From contig NZ_LS483254.1 in NCBI RefSeq assembly GCF_900465355.1, positions 1,260,339-1,324,338 of the forward strand: a stretch of 64,000 nt of DNA, given 5' to 3'. Shown here piece after piece: positions 6,650 to 15,358 of this stretch. This DNA is from Candidatus Bipolaricaulis anaerobius. Lineage in GTDB: Bacteria; Bipolaricaulota; Bipolaricaulia; Bipolaricaulales; Bipolaricaulaceae. The notes beneath the pieces were generated by a model, which did not search any database, had not been told where the DNA came from, and was given only the letters and a program-made list of their open reading frames with translations. The position numbers and the translations under genes are program-made. Numbering within the stretch: the first letter of the stretch is position 1; each line of letters starts with the position of its first letter.

Positions 6650-7444
6650 ATGGCCGTGGAGATGAGTCGGGACAGGTTCGAGCGGCTGGTGCAGGACGCC
6701 CTGGCCGAGCTCCCCCCGGAGTTCCAGCGGTACCTGAATGGCCTCGAGGTGCGGGTCGAGGACTACCCGGACGACGAGCTGATGGCGGAGTGGGGCCTCG
6801 TCCCCCCCGACTACCCGTTTGGGATGTACGAGGGGCCATCGCTCCCTGACGTGGACACGCCGCGCGACTTCCCGGGGACGATCGTCCTCTACCAGCGCCC
6901 GCTCGAGACGTGGTGCCACAACGTGGCCGAACTCCGCGATCAGGTGCGACGGACGGTGTACCACGAGCTCGGGCACCGATTTGGGTTCTCCGACGAGGGG
7001 ATGCTCGACGAGCTCCGCGGTGGGGCGGGCACACCCTGGTCGGAGGGTGCACGCCAGGCGGAGGCCGAGCGCCACCTTCGTCAGGCGGAGCACGACCTGG
7101 GGGCAGCCGAAGCACTGCTCGCGGCGGGGAGCCTCGACTGGGCGCTCGATGCCGCCCTCGTCGCCGCCGACCGCAGCCTGCGGGCCCTCCTCCTCTCTCG
7201 CGGAGAGGACCCGGAGGCGATCGCCCACGATGGGATCCCCGACCTCCTCGCCCGCGCTGTCCGCCACGTCCCCGAGCTGCGCTCGCTTCGGCCCCTCCTC
7301 CGCTTAGATGGGATCGCGCTCGACATGGGCGACGCCGGCGCCCCACCCCCGGCGGAACGGGTCCGACCGCGGACCGCGCACGATGCGGTGGCCTATGCGC
7401 GAGAGCTTCTCGCGGCGGCCCGCCACGCGCGGGGGGGAGGATGA
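6650..7444 (+). CDS. Metallopeptidase (DUF1025-like zincin) fused to a HEPN domain
   Basis: Residues 1-122 match the small bacterial minimal-zincin family (DUF1025 / metallopeptidase family protein), with the zinc motif H105-E106-x-x-H109 in YHELGHRFGFSDE. Residues 137-262 form an all-helical HEPN-like domain (AERHLRQAEHDLGAAEALL, then a second amphipathic pair). HEPN domains are often RNases or partners of nucleotidyltransferases; the usual R-x4-6-H catalytic motif is not obvious here, so this one may only bind nucleotide or RNA. The two are normally separate proteins. A tiny 24-codon frame overlaps the stop but looks fortuitous. Confidence 0.72.
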   Translation: MAVEMSRDRFERLVQDALAELPPEFQRYLNGLEVRVEDYPDDELMAEWGLVPPDYPFGMYEGPSLPDVDTPRDFPGTIVLYQRPLETWCHNVAELRDQVRRTVYHELGHRFGFSDEGMLDELRGGAGTPWSEGARQAEAERHLRQAEHDLGAAEALLAAGSLDWALDAALVAADRSLRALLLSRGEDPEAIAHDGIPDLLARAVRHVPELRSLRPLLRLDGIALDMGDAGAPPPAERVRPRTAHDAVAYARELLAAARHARGGG

Positions 7445-7626
7445 ACGAGCGGCTCGCCCCCCTCCGCTGGGAGGGATCCCCCGACGAGGCTCGATCCCAT
7501 GGGGCCTCGGGCTGAACGTCGCCACTTCCATAGCTCCCCTCGCAGGATGTGCGGGAATACGAGGCCCGGGCTCCTCGTAGTGCGCCGAGTTCGCGGTGAG
7601 CGACGCGCGAGATACATGGCAAAACG

Positions 7627-7679
7627 CCCCCTCACCCATCCTCTCCCCCAGAGGGGAAGAGGGATTGCGGGTGAGGGGG
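7627..7679. repeat. Intergenic palindromic repeat
   Basis: CCCCCTCACCC (7627-7637) pairs perfectly with GGGTGAGGGGG (7669-7679), and the inner CTCTCCCC / GGGGA-AGAG extends the hairpin. This form of CT-rich palindrome is scattered between genes in many bacteria. The surrounding 7516-7797 stretch has no convincing gene. Confidence 0.45.
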
Positions 7680-7783
7680 AGGCTGAGGGGAGAGCAGCTC
7701 CCTATCCTGCTAGGATCGGTGAGCGCGATCCTCACACCACTCCGCGCCGCCCGCTGGCAAGGGGAGAAAGGAGAGGATGGGGG

Positions 7784-7789
7784 TACAAT
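7784..7789 (+). promoter_or_regulatory. -10 box TACAAT, probable leaderless promoter
   Basis: TACAAT lies 8 bases before the ATG at 7798. It favours that start over the ATG at 7777, which lies upstream of the box and whose GGAG is only three bases away. Confidence 0.45.
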
Positions 7790-7797
7790 CCTGGCCT

Positions 7798-9522
7798 ATG
7801 GCCGCGGTTCGTCCGACCAAGCGTCGCGAGACAGTCCAGGCGATCTTCCCTGATGAGCGGGCGTTCGAGGGACCAGCGGGAACCGCACTCGCCGATTTCG
7901 TCCAGGCGGCATACCCCGATCCCCGGGTCCCGGCGATGGCCGCGATCGTCGGCGGCGAGCTTCGTGAGTTATCGTTCCCGCTTCGCGAGGACGCCTCAGT
8001 CCAGCCGGTGTTCCTCACCGACTCGGAGGGAATCCGCATCTACACCCGCTCGTTGAGCTTCCTCCTCGCGGGCGCGGTCCACACCCTGTTCCCGGAGGCG
8101 CGCCTGATCATCGACCACTCCGCACCGTTCGGGGGGTACTACTGCCGGGTGGTCCAGCGCCCGCTCTTCACCGCGGATGAACTGGAGCGGATCGAAGCGC
8201 ACATGCGCGCCCTCGTCCGGGCGAACGTCCCCATCGTCCGGGAGGAGGTCCCCCTCGCGGAGGCCCAGGCCCGGCTCCGGGCGCGGGGCCTCTCCAACAA
8301 GGCCGACCTCCTCGCCCAGGGGGCAAGCGGGGAGACGATCCCCCTCTATCGGCTCGGCCAATTCGAGGACTACCTGTTCGGGCCGATGGTCCCTTCCACC
8401 GGCCTCCTTTCCCAGTTCGCCCTCACCCCCTATCCGCGCGGGTTCGTCCTCCGCTTCCCCCGCCGGGAGAGGCCGAACGAGCTCGCCCCGGCCGAGGATT
8501 ACTCCGCGCTCCTCCAGGTGTTCGAGGAGTACGGACATTGGCTCGAGCTTCTTGGTGTGTACGACGCGTACACGGTCAACGAGGCGGTTCGCACCGGCCG
8601 CATGACGGAGGTGATCCTCGTCTCGGAGGCCTTTCACGATCAGCGGATCGCGCAGATCGCTGCCACGATCGCCCGCCACCCCTCCGCCCCGCGGCTGATC
8701 CTCATCGCCGGCCCGACTTCGTCGGGCAAGACGACGTTCACCAAGCGGCTGGCGGTCCAGCTTCTCGCCCTCGGCCTCCGACCGTACCCGGTGTCCATGG
8801 ACGACTACTTCCTGTCCCGCGACGAGATGGCCCGCCGCGGCCTCACCGATTTCGACGACATCTCGGCGGTCGAGGTGCCCCTCTTCCAGCGCCAGATGGA
8901 GGACCTGTTGGCGGGGAAGGCGGTGCGGCTGCCACGGTTCGAGTTCGCCACGGGGCGACGCGAGACGGGGAGCGAGCTCAAGCTGGAGGAGGATGGGATC
9001 CTCCTCGTAGAGGGGCTGCACTGCCTGAACCCTGGACTCCTCCCCTCGGGGCTGGAGGAACAGTCGTTCCGCATCTACGCCTCCGCCCTCACCCAGCTCA
9101 ACCTCGACGACCACGTGCGGATGTCCACCACCGACAACCGCCTCCTGCGGCGCGTGGTGCGGGACGCCGCCTACCGCGGCTACACCGCCGAGAACACGCT
9201 GCGGATGTGGGACAACGTGCGGCGGGGCGAGAAGCGGTTCGTGTTCCCCCACCAGGGGCGGGCCGATGTCATGTTCAACTCCGCCCTCGTCTACGAGTGG
9301 AACGTCCTCCGGCCCCGCGCGGAGCCGCTCCTCCTCCAGGTGCGGCACCCCCGGTTGCGGCTGAGGGCGGAGCGGCTCCTGGAGGAACTGCGCTGGTACG
9401 CCCCCTACCCGGGGGACGAGGTCCCGGCGACGTCCATCCTCCGCGAGTTCATCGGGGGAGGGATCCTCGCCGCGTACTACCCGAGCCCGTTCGAGCGGGC
9501 CAGCTGGAGGAGAGGACCATGA
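7798..9522 (+). CDS. TGS-domain uridine kinase-like (nucleoside kinase) protein
   Basis: Residues 1-70 look like a TGS domain, residues about 75-270 resemble the second N-terminal (editing-like) domain of threonyl-tRNA synthetase, and residues 295-500 are a phosphoribulokinase/uridine kinase P-loop domain with GPTSSGKT at 305-312 and MDDYFLSRDE shortly after. Proteins with this layout exist in Thermotoga and Firmicutes and are annotated as nucleoside or uridine kinases; phosphorylation of a nucleoside by ATP is inferred. An ATG 21 bases further upstream is possible. The stop overlaps the next start (ATGA). Confidence 0.8.
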   Translation: MAAVRPTKRRETVQAIFPDERAFEGPAGTALADFVQAAYPDPRVPAMAAIVGGELRELSFPLREDASVQPVFLTDSEGIRIYTRSLSFLLAGAVHTLFPEARLIIDHSAPFGGYYCRVVQRPLFTADELERIEAHMRALVRANVPIVREEVPLAEAQARLRARGLSNKADLLAQGASGETIPLYRLGQFEDYLFGPMVPSTGLLSQFALTPYPRGFVLRFPRRERPNELAPAEDYSALLQVFEEYGHWLELLGVYDAYTVNEAVRTGRMTEVILVSEAFHDQRIAQIAATIARHPSAPRLILIAGPTSSGKTTFTKRLAVQLLALGLRPYPVSMDDYFLSRDEMARRGLTDFDDISAVEVPLFQRQMEDLLAGKAVRLPRFEFATGRRETGSELKLEEDGILLVEGLHCLNPGLLPSGLEEQSFRIYASALTQLNLDDHVRMSTTDNRLLRRVVRDAAYRGYTAENTLRMWDNVRRGEKRFVFPHQGRADVMFNSALVYEWNVLRPRAEPLLLQVRHPRLRLRAERLLEELRWYAPYPGDEVPATSILREFIGGGILAAYYPSPFERASWRRGP

Positions 9523-10034
9523 CGGAGATCGCCCCCTGGAAGCGATTCGACGAGGTTCAGGAGCAGGTCTTGCACGGCGACGGGGCGTTCCTGGTCGCGA
9601 TGGACAGGGACGGTCGCCCGAACGCGATGACGATCGGGTGGCTCCAGCTCGGGACGGTGTGGGGACGGCCGGTCTGCCTCGTCCTCGTCCGGCCGTCGCG
9701 TTACACCCACGGCTGTATCGAACACAGCGGGGCGTTCACGGTGAACGTGCCCTTGGGGACGATGGCAAAAGAACTCGCGTTCTGCGGGGGCCGCTCCGGA
9801 CGGGACACCGACAAGTTCGCCGAGCTCGGACTACGGACCATACCCGGGAAGAAGGTCCCCTTGCCCGTTCTCGCGGGATGCGCCGTGGCGTACGAGTGCC
9901 GGGTCGTAGCCCAGGCAAAGCTCCTCCCGGAGGGGATCCGCGACGCGGGGATCCGCGCCAAGTACTACCCCCGGGGCGACTTCCACACCCTGTTCTTCGG
10001 GGAGATCGCCGCCGCGTGGGAGATCGCTCCCTGA
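9519..10034 (+). CDS. Flavin reductase family protein (flavoredoxin-like)
   Basis: This 171-residue FMN-binding split-barrel protein has the family features: GDGAFLVAMDRDGRPNAMTIGW, a CLVLVRPSRYTHGCIE strand, SGAFTVNVP, and FFGEIAAAW at the end. Such proteins bind FMN and reduce flavins or act as small electron carriers in anaerobes. The ATG overlaps the stop of the kinase-like gene and has GGAGG about 7 bases upstream. No partner oxidoreductase is next to it. Confidence 0.85.
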   Translation: MTEIAPWKRFDEVQEQVLHGDGAFLVAMDRDGRPNAMTIGWLQLGTVWGRPVCLVLVRPSRYTHGCIEHSGAFTVNVPLGTMAKELAFCGGRSGRDTDKFAELGLRTIPGKKVPLPVLAGCAVAYECRVVAQAKLLPEGIRDAGIRAKYYPRGDFHTLFFGEIAAAWEIAP

Positions 10035-10042
10035 CGGCCTCG

Positions 10043-11365
10043 TCATCGCCAGGGGATGAACTCCCCCCATCCCAGCTGGGCGAGGAGCTCCCCGTCCCGC
10101 ACGAGCCACTCTCCCCGCGAGAGGACGCCCACGATCCGGCCCCGCACCGGGAACCCTTGGTAGGGCGAGAAGTCCGTGGCCATGTGGAGCTTCCCCGCCT
10201 CGATCGTCGAGGAGCCGTGGGGATCCACAAGGACAAGGTCAGCATCCGCACCGACCCGGATCCCCCCCTTCCGCGGCCAGAGCCCGAACGCCCGTGCCGG
10301 CCCCTCGCCGAGGTACCAGGCGACGTCGCGGAGGGTGATCCGGCCTTGCGCCACGCCCTCCGAGTAGAGGAGGGGAAGGAGGGTCTCCACCCCAGGGAGG
10401 CCGGACGGAAGCTGGGTCGGCTCGTCCCGCCACGCGTCCTTCTGCGCGTTCGTGAACGGGCAGTGGTCGGTGGACACCGCCTGCAACCCGCGGCGGGCAA
10501 CGGCCCGCCACAGGGCGTCCCGGTCCGCTGCGGTGCGGAGCGGAGGAGTCACGGAGAACCGGTGGCCATCCGGCCGCGCGTAGACGGCCTCGTCGAGGAG
10601 GAGGTAGTGGGGGCAGGTCTCGCCCACGAGCGGGGCTCCCGCCCACCGGGCCGCCTGCAGGGCGACAAGGCCCTGGGCCGTGGAGACGTGGGCGATGTAG
10701 GTCGGGCAGCCCGTATCCCGAGCGAGGATCCCCACCTCGGCGATCGCCACCTCCTCCGCGAGCGGTGGCCGCGCTCGGGGGAATGGGCCGCCGTGGGGAT
10801 CCACGAGCTCCTCGGCCTCGGCGTGGACCATCGCCACGCCCCCAAGCTTTCGAATCGCCACCATCGCGTCGCGTAGGATCCCAAGCGGGGTCCGCCGGCC
10901 GCTCGCCGCGTAGGCGAGGAAGAACTTGAACGACCGGACCCCGAGCTCCGCCGCCGCGGCAAGTTCGTCCCCGCGGTCTGGGGTCCACCCCACCATCTCC
11001 GCCCGGAGGGCGAAGTCCACCACCGCCTCCCGGGCCTGAGCGAGCCGCCGCTCGATCTGGTCAGGAAGGGGTACCCCAGGTTCGCCGACCGTGAAATCGA
11101 GCACGGTCGTCACCCCCCCGGCCGCGGCGGCGCGGGTCCCCGACGCGAAGTCGTCGGCGGAGCGGGTGCCCGCTACGGGAAGGGAGAGGTGGACATGGGC
11201 ATCGATCGCCCCGGGGAGGACGAGGAGGCCCTGCGCCGAGACCGTCTCACAACGGGCAGGGACTCTCCCCACCCCCGCGATCCGGCCCCCCCGAACGAGG
11301 ACAGCGGCCTCCCGCACGCCCCGGGGCGTGACGACCTTCCCGCCGACGACCGCGAAGCCGTCCAC
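10043..11365 (-). CDS. Dihydropyrimidinase / hydantoinase-type amidohydrolase
   Basis: This 440-residue TIM-barrel metal hydrolase of the cyclic amidase group would open hydantoin, dihydropyrimidine or dihydroorotate rings. Visible motifs are DAHVHLSLP (metal-binding H-x-H), SFKFFLAY (the lysine that is carbamylated), VHAEAEE, YIAHVSTAQG and STDHCPF. The length and motif spacing fit dihydropyrimidinase better than dihydroorotase, but substrate is inferred. The start is GTG at 11365: a TATCGT box lies 6 bases before it. It diverges from rlmN. Confidence 0.82.
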   Translation of the reverse strand: MDGFAVVGGKVVTPRGVREAAVLVRGGRIAGVGRVPARCETVSAQGLLVLPGAIDAHVHLSLPVAGTRSADDFASGTRAAAAGGVTTVLDFTVGEPGVPLPDQIERRLAQAREAVVDFALRAEMVGWTPDRGDELAAAAELGVRSFKFFLAYAASGRRTPLGILRDAMVAIRKLGGVAMVHAEAEELVDPHGGPFPRARPPLAEEVAIAEVGILARDTGCPTYIAHVSTAQGLVALQAARWAGAPLVGETCPHYLLLDEAVYARPDGHRFSVTPPLRTAADRDALWRAVARRGLQAVSTDHCPFTNAQKDAWRDEPTQLPSGLPGVETLLPLLYSEGVAQGRITLRDVAWYLGEGPARAFGLWPRKGGIRVGADADLVLVDPHGSSTIEAGKLHMATDFSPYQGFPVRGRIVGVLSRGEWLVRDGELLAQLGWGEFIPWR

Positions 11366-11371
11366 GGGGGC

Positions 11372-11377
11372 ACGATA
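11372..11377 (-). promoter_or_regulatory. -10 box TATCGT, leaderless promoter of the amidohydrolase gene
   Basis: The box is 6 bases before the GTG start, with no ribosome site. It shares the 55-base divergent gap with the rlmN box. Confidence 0.45.
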
Positions 11378-11407
11378 GCCCGCCGGGGGGCGGGCGGCAA
11401 CGGGGGC

Positions 11408-11413
11408 TACAAT
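11408..11413 (+). promoter_or_regulatory. -10 box TACAAT, leaderless promoter of rlmN
   Basis: TACAAT is followed by 7 bases and the rlmN ATG. No Shine-Dalgarno sequence fits between them. Confidence 0.5.
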
Positions 11414-11420
11414 CAGCGCG

Positions 11421-12479
11421 ATGGCCAAGCCCAACCTCCTCGACCTCGCCTACCCCGACCTCGCCGCCGAGCTTGCAGCGTGGGGCGAGCCTGCGTACCG
11501 GGCGGACCAGGTGTGGGGCTGGGCCTGGGGGGAGCTCGCCACGGACTTCGGGGCGATGACGAACCTCCCTCGGGATCTGCGCGCGCGGCTCGGCGAGGCA
11601 TTCACCCTGGCCGGCCCGGTTCCGATCGCCCGCCAGGGCGACGGGGAGGGGACAGAGAAGGTCCTCCTCTCCCTCCGCGATGGACAGGCGATCGAGGCGG
11701 TGCTCATCCGGGAGGATGGCCGGCGCACGGTGTGCATCTCCACCCAGGTCGGGTGCCCGGTGGGGTGCCCGTTTTGCGCCACGGGGAGGATGGGCTACGT
11801 GCGGGACCTCACCGCGGGGGAGATCGCGTCCCAGGTCCTCCACTTCGCCCGCGAACTCCGCGGCGCGGGGGAGCGGGTGACCCATGTCGTGGTGATGGGG
11901 ATGGGCGAGCCCCTGCTCAACTACGACGCCACCCTCCAGGCGCTCCGCAACCTGAACGACCCGCGCGGGTTCGCCCTCGGGGCGCGGAGGGTCACGGTCT
12001 CCACCGTCGGGGTCGTGCCGGGGATCGTCCGCCTCGCGGGGGAGGGGCTGCAGGTAAACCTCGCCGTCTCCCTTCACGCCCCCACCGACGCACTGCGCCG
12101 CGAGCTCGTTCCGCTCGCGGAGCGGTGGCCGCTCGCGGACGTCCTCGCCGCCGCTGACCGCTACGCCTCCGCCACCGGGCGGCGGGTTTCCTACGAATAC
12201 GTCCTCCTCCGCGGCGTCAACGACCGGCTTGACCACGCGCGCGGTCTGGCGCGCCTCCTCCGGGGGAGGCTCGCCCATGTGAACCTCATTCCGTTCAACC
12301 CAGCTCCAGGCCTCCCGTACCAGCCGCCCGATCCGGACGCGGTGGACGCGTTCCGCCGGGAACTCGTCCTCCACAGCGTGGACGCGACCGTGCGCCGCTC
12401 CCGTGGGGTCGCGATCGAAGCCGGCTGCGGCCAACTCCGCGGCCAACGTGCTGATGGGGCACTCGAACAACCCAGCTAG
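11421..12479 (+). CDS. rlmN: Dual-specificity RNA methyltransferase RlmN (23S rRNA A2503)
   Basis: This is a radical-SAM enzyme that methylates C2 of A2503 in 23S rRNA and of A37 in some tRNAs. The iron-sulfur cysteines are C112, C116 and C119 (VGCPVGCPFCATGRMG), and the C-terminal cysteine that resolves the intermediate is C336 (IEAGCGQL). MGMGEPLLNYD and the SLHAPTDALR SAM-binding segment are also present. Its 352 residues are normal for the family. It is transcribed alone, convergent with the next gene. Confidence 0.96.
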   Translation: MAKPNLLDLAYPDLAAELAAWGEPAYRADQVWGWAWGELATDFGAMTNLPRDLRARLGEAFTLAGPVPIARQGDGEGTEKVLLSLRDGQAIEAVLIREDGRRTVCISTQVGCPVGCPFCATGRMGYVRDLTAGEIASQVLHFARELRGAGERVTHVVVMGMGEPLLNYDATLQALRNLNDPRGFALGARRVTVSTVGVVPGIVRLAGEGLQVNLAVSLHAPTDALRRELVPLAERWPLADVLAAADRYASATGRRVSYEYVLLRGVNDRLDHARGLARLLRGRLAHVNLIPFNPAPGLPYQPPDPDAVDAFRRELVLHSVDATVRRSRGVAIEAGCGQLRGQRADGALEQPS

Positions 12480-12516
12480 AATGCCCCCCTTCCTTGGAGG
12501 TCCTTCAGGAGAGCAG

Positions 12517-13728
12517 CTAGGGCAGAATCGTGAGGCCGACCACGAACCCGCGCCGACTGTGGAGGGAGAGGTACAGCCTCCAGCCGGAGCCCTCTACGCC
12601 GAACCCCGCGCCCCCCGTGAGGTGAACGTCGGCCCTCGTCTCGGGTTCGATGTCCACCAGCGGAGCGAGGGCCGCGGAGGGCGACCACGGCGGCACCCAT
12701 GCCATCTCCTGGAGGGAAACCCCGACCAGGACGACAAATCCAGCGCGACCAACCGGCAGCCAGCCAGCGATGTACCCCTCAACCTCCGGCCCCCCCGCGA
12801 ACCACCCCCCGGGCCCCGGCTCACTCAGGTCGGGGAGGGGCGGCGCCAGCTGGAACGAGATGCCGAACCCGAACCCCTCGAGCCAGAGGTCTGTCGAGAT
12901 GGAGCGGGTGGTCAGGCCCACGGCGAGGCCGAACCCGACCGCCGATAGCTCCGCGTCCACCGTCCACGAGGGAGGGGAGACGGGGGGCCACAGGGAAGGC
13001 CGGGCAGGGGAGAGACTCACGACGAGGGAGACCTCTTCCCCATCCCCTACCACGAGGTCCACGGACTTCGCTTCGTAGCCATCCTTCTCGACCTGAACGC
13101 GGATCCGCCCCGGGGCAACGCTGGTGGACAGGGGCGACGTACCGACGTAGGTCCCGCCCACCCACACCGCGGCCCCGCTCGGGCTCGTCGCCACGGAGAG
13201 GGTGGCCTGGGGCCGATGTACGCGGTAGGAGGCCCACGCCGTGCCCCACGTCCCAGGCAGGAGCGCGGTGATCTGGGACGCGAACGCAGCTGGGTTCGTG
13301 TACACGAGGAATGCGTCCGCCTCGAACGCCTTCGCCTCGTAGAACGAAAGGGGGGAAGCGCTCGCCACGAGCTGGAGGTACTCGATCCCTTCGGGCGCGG
13401 TGACCCGGAGGACCCACCCCTGCGTGGGGAGGGTATGGGTCCCCGCTGGAAACAGCGGGTCCTGGAGAAAGCGGTTCGGGACGAGGAGTTTCACCTTCCC
13501 GTCCGCGGTCAGGTTGTAGAGGTAGACGTAGGCGTCGTGGTTGAGGGTGAACGTGAGCCGGAGAGGATCGCCAGGGGCGTAGGTCGCCTTGTCGGTCTTC
13601 ACGGAGACGACGATCGGGGGCTCGTCGGGGACGGGGATGATCCCCTGCGGAAGGACGGGCGCTTCCCCGAACGCAAGGAGCCCGAACGCGAGCAGGGCCA
13701 CCCACGCCGCGAGGAGCTTCGCCTTCAT
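12517..13728 (-). CDS. Exported DUF4384 / PEGA-domain protein with barrel-like C-terminus
   Basis: A signal peptide (residues 1-22) is followed by a DUF4384-like domain (about 40-160; ATYAPGDPLRLTFTLNHDAY and YLYNLTADGKVKLL) and a PEGA-type beta domain (about 175-245; GAAVWVGGTYVGTSPL and VEKDGYEAKSVDL). The last 150 residues are strands rich in alternating hydrophobics and glycine, possibly a small outer-membrane barrel or surface domain. It ends the minus-strand suf unit, 23 bases after sufU, with GGAGG 9 bases before its ATG. The envelope role is inferred. Confidence 0.72.
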   Translation of the reverse strand: MKAKLLAAWVALLAFGLLAFGEAPVLPQGIIPVPDEPPIVVSVKTDKATYAPGDPLRLTFTLNHDAYVYLYNLTADGKVKLLVPNRFLQDPLFPAGTHTLPTQGWVLRVTAPEGIEYLQLVASASPLSFYEAKAFEADAFLVYTNPAAFASQITALLPGTWGTAWASYRVHRPQATLSVATSPSGAAVWVGGTYVGTSPLSTSVAPGRIRVQVEKDGYEAKSVDLVVGDGEEVSLVVSLSPARPSLWPPVSPPSWTVDAELSAVGFGLAVGLTTRSISTDLWLEGFGFGISFQLAPPLPDLSEPGPGGWFAGGPEVEGYIAGWLPVGRAGFVVLVGVSLQEMAWVPPWSPSAALAPLVDIEPETRADVHLTGGAGFGVEGSGWRLYLSLHSRRGFVVGLTILP

Positions 13729-13751
13729 CGGGGCATCACCTCCGACCGGAT

Positions 13752-14147
13752 CTACACCTCGTCCGGGGGACCGGTTCGCTGGCCTTGGCCTCCCGCGGCG
13801 AGGGCCTTCCGCAGGGCGCGCAGCGGCAGAAGGGCGCAGGAGAGGCGCGTCCTGACGACGCCCCCAAGGGCGGAGAGGAGGTCCTCATCCTGCATCCTCT
13901 CCACCTCGGCCACGGGCTTCCCCACGATGAGCTCGGTGAGGAGGGACGCCGCGGCCTGAGAGATCGCGCACCCCTCGCCGCTGAATCGGGCATCGGCGAT
14001 CGTCCCCCCCTCCACCCGGATCTCCAGCCGCACGACGTCCCCGCACAGGGGATTCGCCTCGATCGCGGAACCGGTGGCGTCGGGGAGGCGCCCCTTGTGG
14101 CGGGGGTGGCGCCAGTGGTCGAGGATGACCTCCTCGTACCCGGTCAT
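13752..14147 (-). CDS. sufU: Iron-sulfur cluster assembly scaffold SufU
   Basis: This 131-residue U-type protein has the three conserved cysteines, NPLCGD, GEGCAISQA and RLSCALLPLRAL, the last with the spacing insertion typical of SufU rather than IscU. SufU takes sulfur from SufS and passes it to the SufBC scaffold. The start is the ATG that overlaps the sufS stop, because GGGAGG is 7 bases upstream; an ATG 15 bases earlier lacks that. Confidence 0.92.
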   Translation of the reverse strand: MTGYEEVILDHWRHPRHKGRLPDATGSAIEANPLCGDVVRLEIRVEGGTIADARFSGEGCAISQAAASLLTELIVGKPVAEVERMQDEDLLSALGGVVRTRLSCALLPLRALRKALAAGGQGQRTGPPDEV

Positions 14148-15358
14148 CGCAGCGCCTCCCAAACCCGATCGAGGGCGGCGAGGAACCGCTCCACTTCGTC
14201 AGGCGTGGTGTACACATAGAACGACGCCCGGCACGAGGCGGGGATCCCGAACCGGCGGTGGAGCGGCTGGGCGCAGTGATGCCCGGCACGGATCGCGATC
14301 CCCTCCTGATCGAGGAGGGTCGCCACGTCGTGGGGGTGGATCCCGGCGACGGAGAACGAGACAAGCGACCCCCGCAGTGCCGGATCGCGGGGCCCGTACA
14401 CGGTCACATAGGGCCGGCCGAGGAGCCCGTCCAGGGCGAGCGCGGTCAGCTCCTCCCCGTGGCGGCGGACCTCGTCCATCCCGATCGCCCGCAGGTAGTC
14501 CGCCGCCGCGCCGAGCCCGATCGCCTGGGCGATGGGGGGGGTCCCCCCCTCGAACCGGGCCGGCGGACTATCCCACGTCGCCCAGTTGAGCCACACCTCG
14601 CGCACCATCTCCCCCCCGGTGAGGAGGGGAGGGAGCTCGGAAAGGAGGTCATTCCGCCCCCACAGGATGCCGATCCCGGTCGGGCCGAGCATCTTGTGCC
14701 CGGAGAACGCGACGAGATCGGCCCCCAGTTCGCGGACGTCCACCGGCAGGTGGGGCACGGACTGGGCAGCGTCCACGACCACCCTTGTCCCCGCCCGATG
14801 AGCCTCCGCCGCGACCTCCGCCACCGGGTTCACCGTCCCCAGGACATTCGACACGTGCGCAAGGGCGAGGACCTTCGTCCGCGGGGAGAGCTTCCTCCGC
14901 AGGTCGTCCCGGTCCAGCTCCCCGTCCTGGGTCACGGCAGCCGCGCGGAGGTGCGCTCCCTGCCGGCGGGCCATCTCCTGCCACGGGAGGAGGTTCGCGT
15001 GGTGCTCCATCTCCGTCACCAGGACCTCGTCCCCCGGATCAACGTACGTCTCGCCGAGCCCCCACGCCGCGAGGTTGAGGGCCTCCGTCGTCCCGCGGGT
15101 GAACACGACCTCGTCCGGCCTCGCCCCGATGAACGACGCAACCTTGGCCCGCGCCCCCTCGTAAAGATCGGTCGCCTCGGCGGCGAGCTCGTACACGCCG
15201 CGCCGCACGTTGGCGTAGGACTTCCGGTAGAAGTCGGCCTCGGCCTCGATCACCGCGCCCGGCTTCATGCTCGTGGCGGCGGAATCGAGGTACACGAGGG
15301 GCTTCCCATGCTCGTGGCGGCGGAGGATCGGGAAGTCGTCCCGGATGCGCTCGTCCAT
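14144..15358 (-). CDS. sufS: Cysteine desulfurase SufS
   Basis: This PLP-dependent class V aminotransferase-fold enzyme removes sulfur from L-cysteine. Visible are VYLDSAATSMKP at the N-terminus, TEMEHHANLLPWQ, the PLP lysine in FSGHKMLGPTGIG, and the catalytic cysteine in RAGHHCAQPLHRRFG. With 404 residues it is the usual length. Both ends overlap neighbours by a few bases, so translation with sufB and sufU is coupled. Confidence 0.95.
   Translation of the reverse strand: MDERIRDDFPILRRHEHGKPLVYLDSAATSMKPGAVIEAEADFYRKSYANVRRGVYELAAEATDLYEGARAKVASFIGARPDEVVFTRGTTEALNLAAWGLGETYVDPGDEVLVTEMEHHANLLPWQEMARRQGAHLRAAAVTQDGELDRDDLRRKLSPRTKVLALAHVSNVLGTVNPVAEVAAEAHRAGTRVVVDAAQSVPHLPVDVRELGADLVAFSGHKMLGPTGIGILWGRNDLLSELPPLLTGGEMVREVWLNWATWDSPPARFEGGTPPIAQAIGLGAAADYLRAIGMDEVRRHGEELTALALDGLLGRPYVTVYGPRDPALRGSLVSFSVAGIHPHDVATLLDQEGIAIRAGHHCAQPLHRRFGIPASCRASFYVYTTPDEVERFLAALDRVWEALR

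Noticed and set aside
7441..7515. 24-codon frame overlapping the stop of the metallopeptidase-HEPN gene
   Set aside because: No recognisable peptide and no conservation evidence; it looks fortuitous.
5943..7622. A 559-codon minus-strand frame covering the cysteine-rich gene and the metallopeptidase-HEPN gene
   Set aside because: Only the last 199 codons have a signal peptide and ribosome site. The rest is an arginine/glycine/proline-rich shadow of the plus-strand gene.
7777..7797. Upstream ATG of the uridine kinase-like gene
   Set aside because: Its ribosome site is too close and a -10 box lies downstream of it. It is kept as an alternative only.
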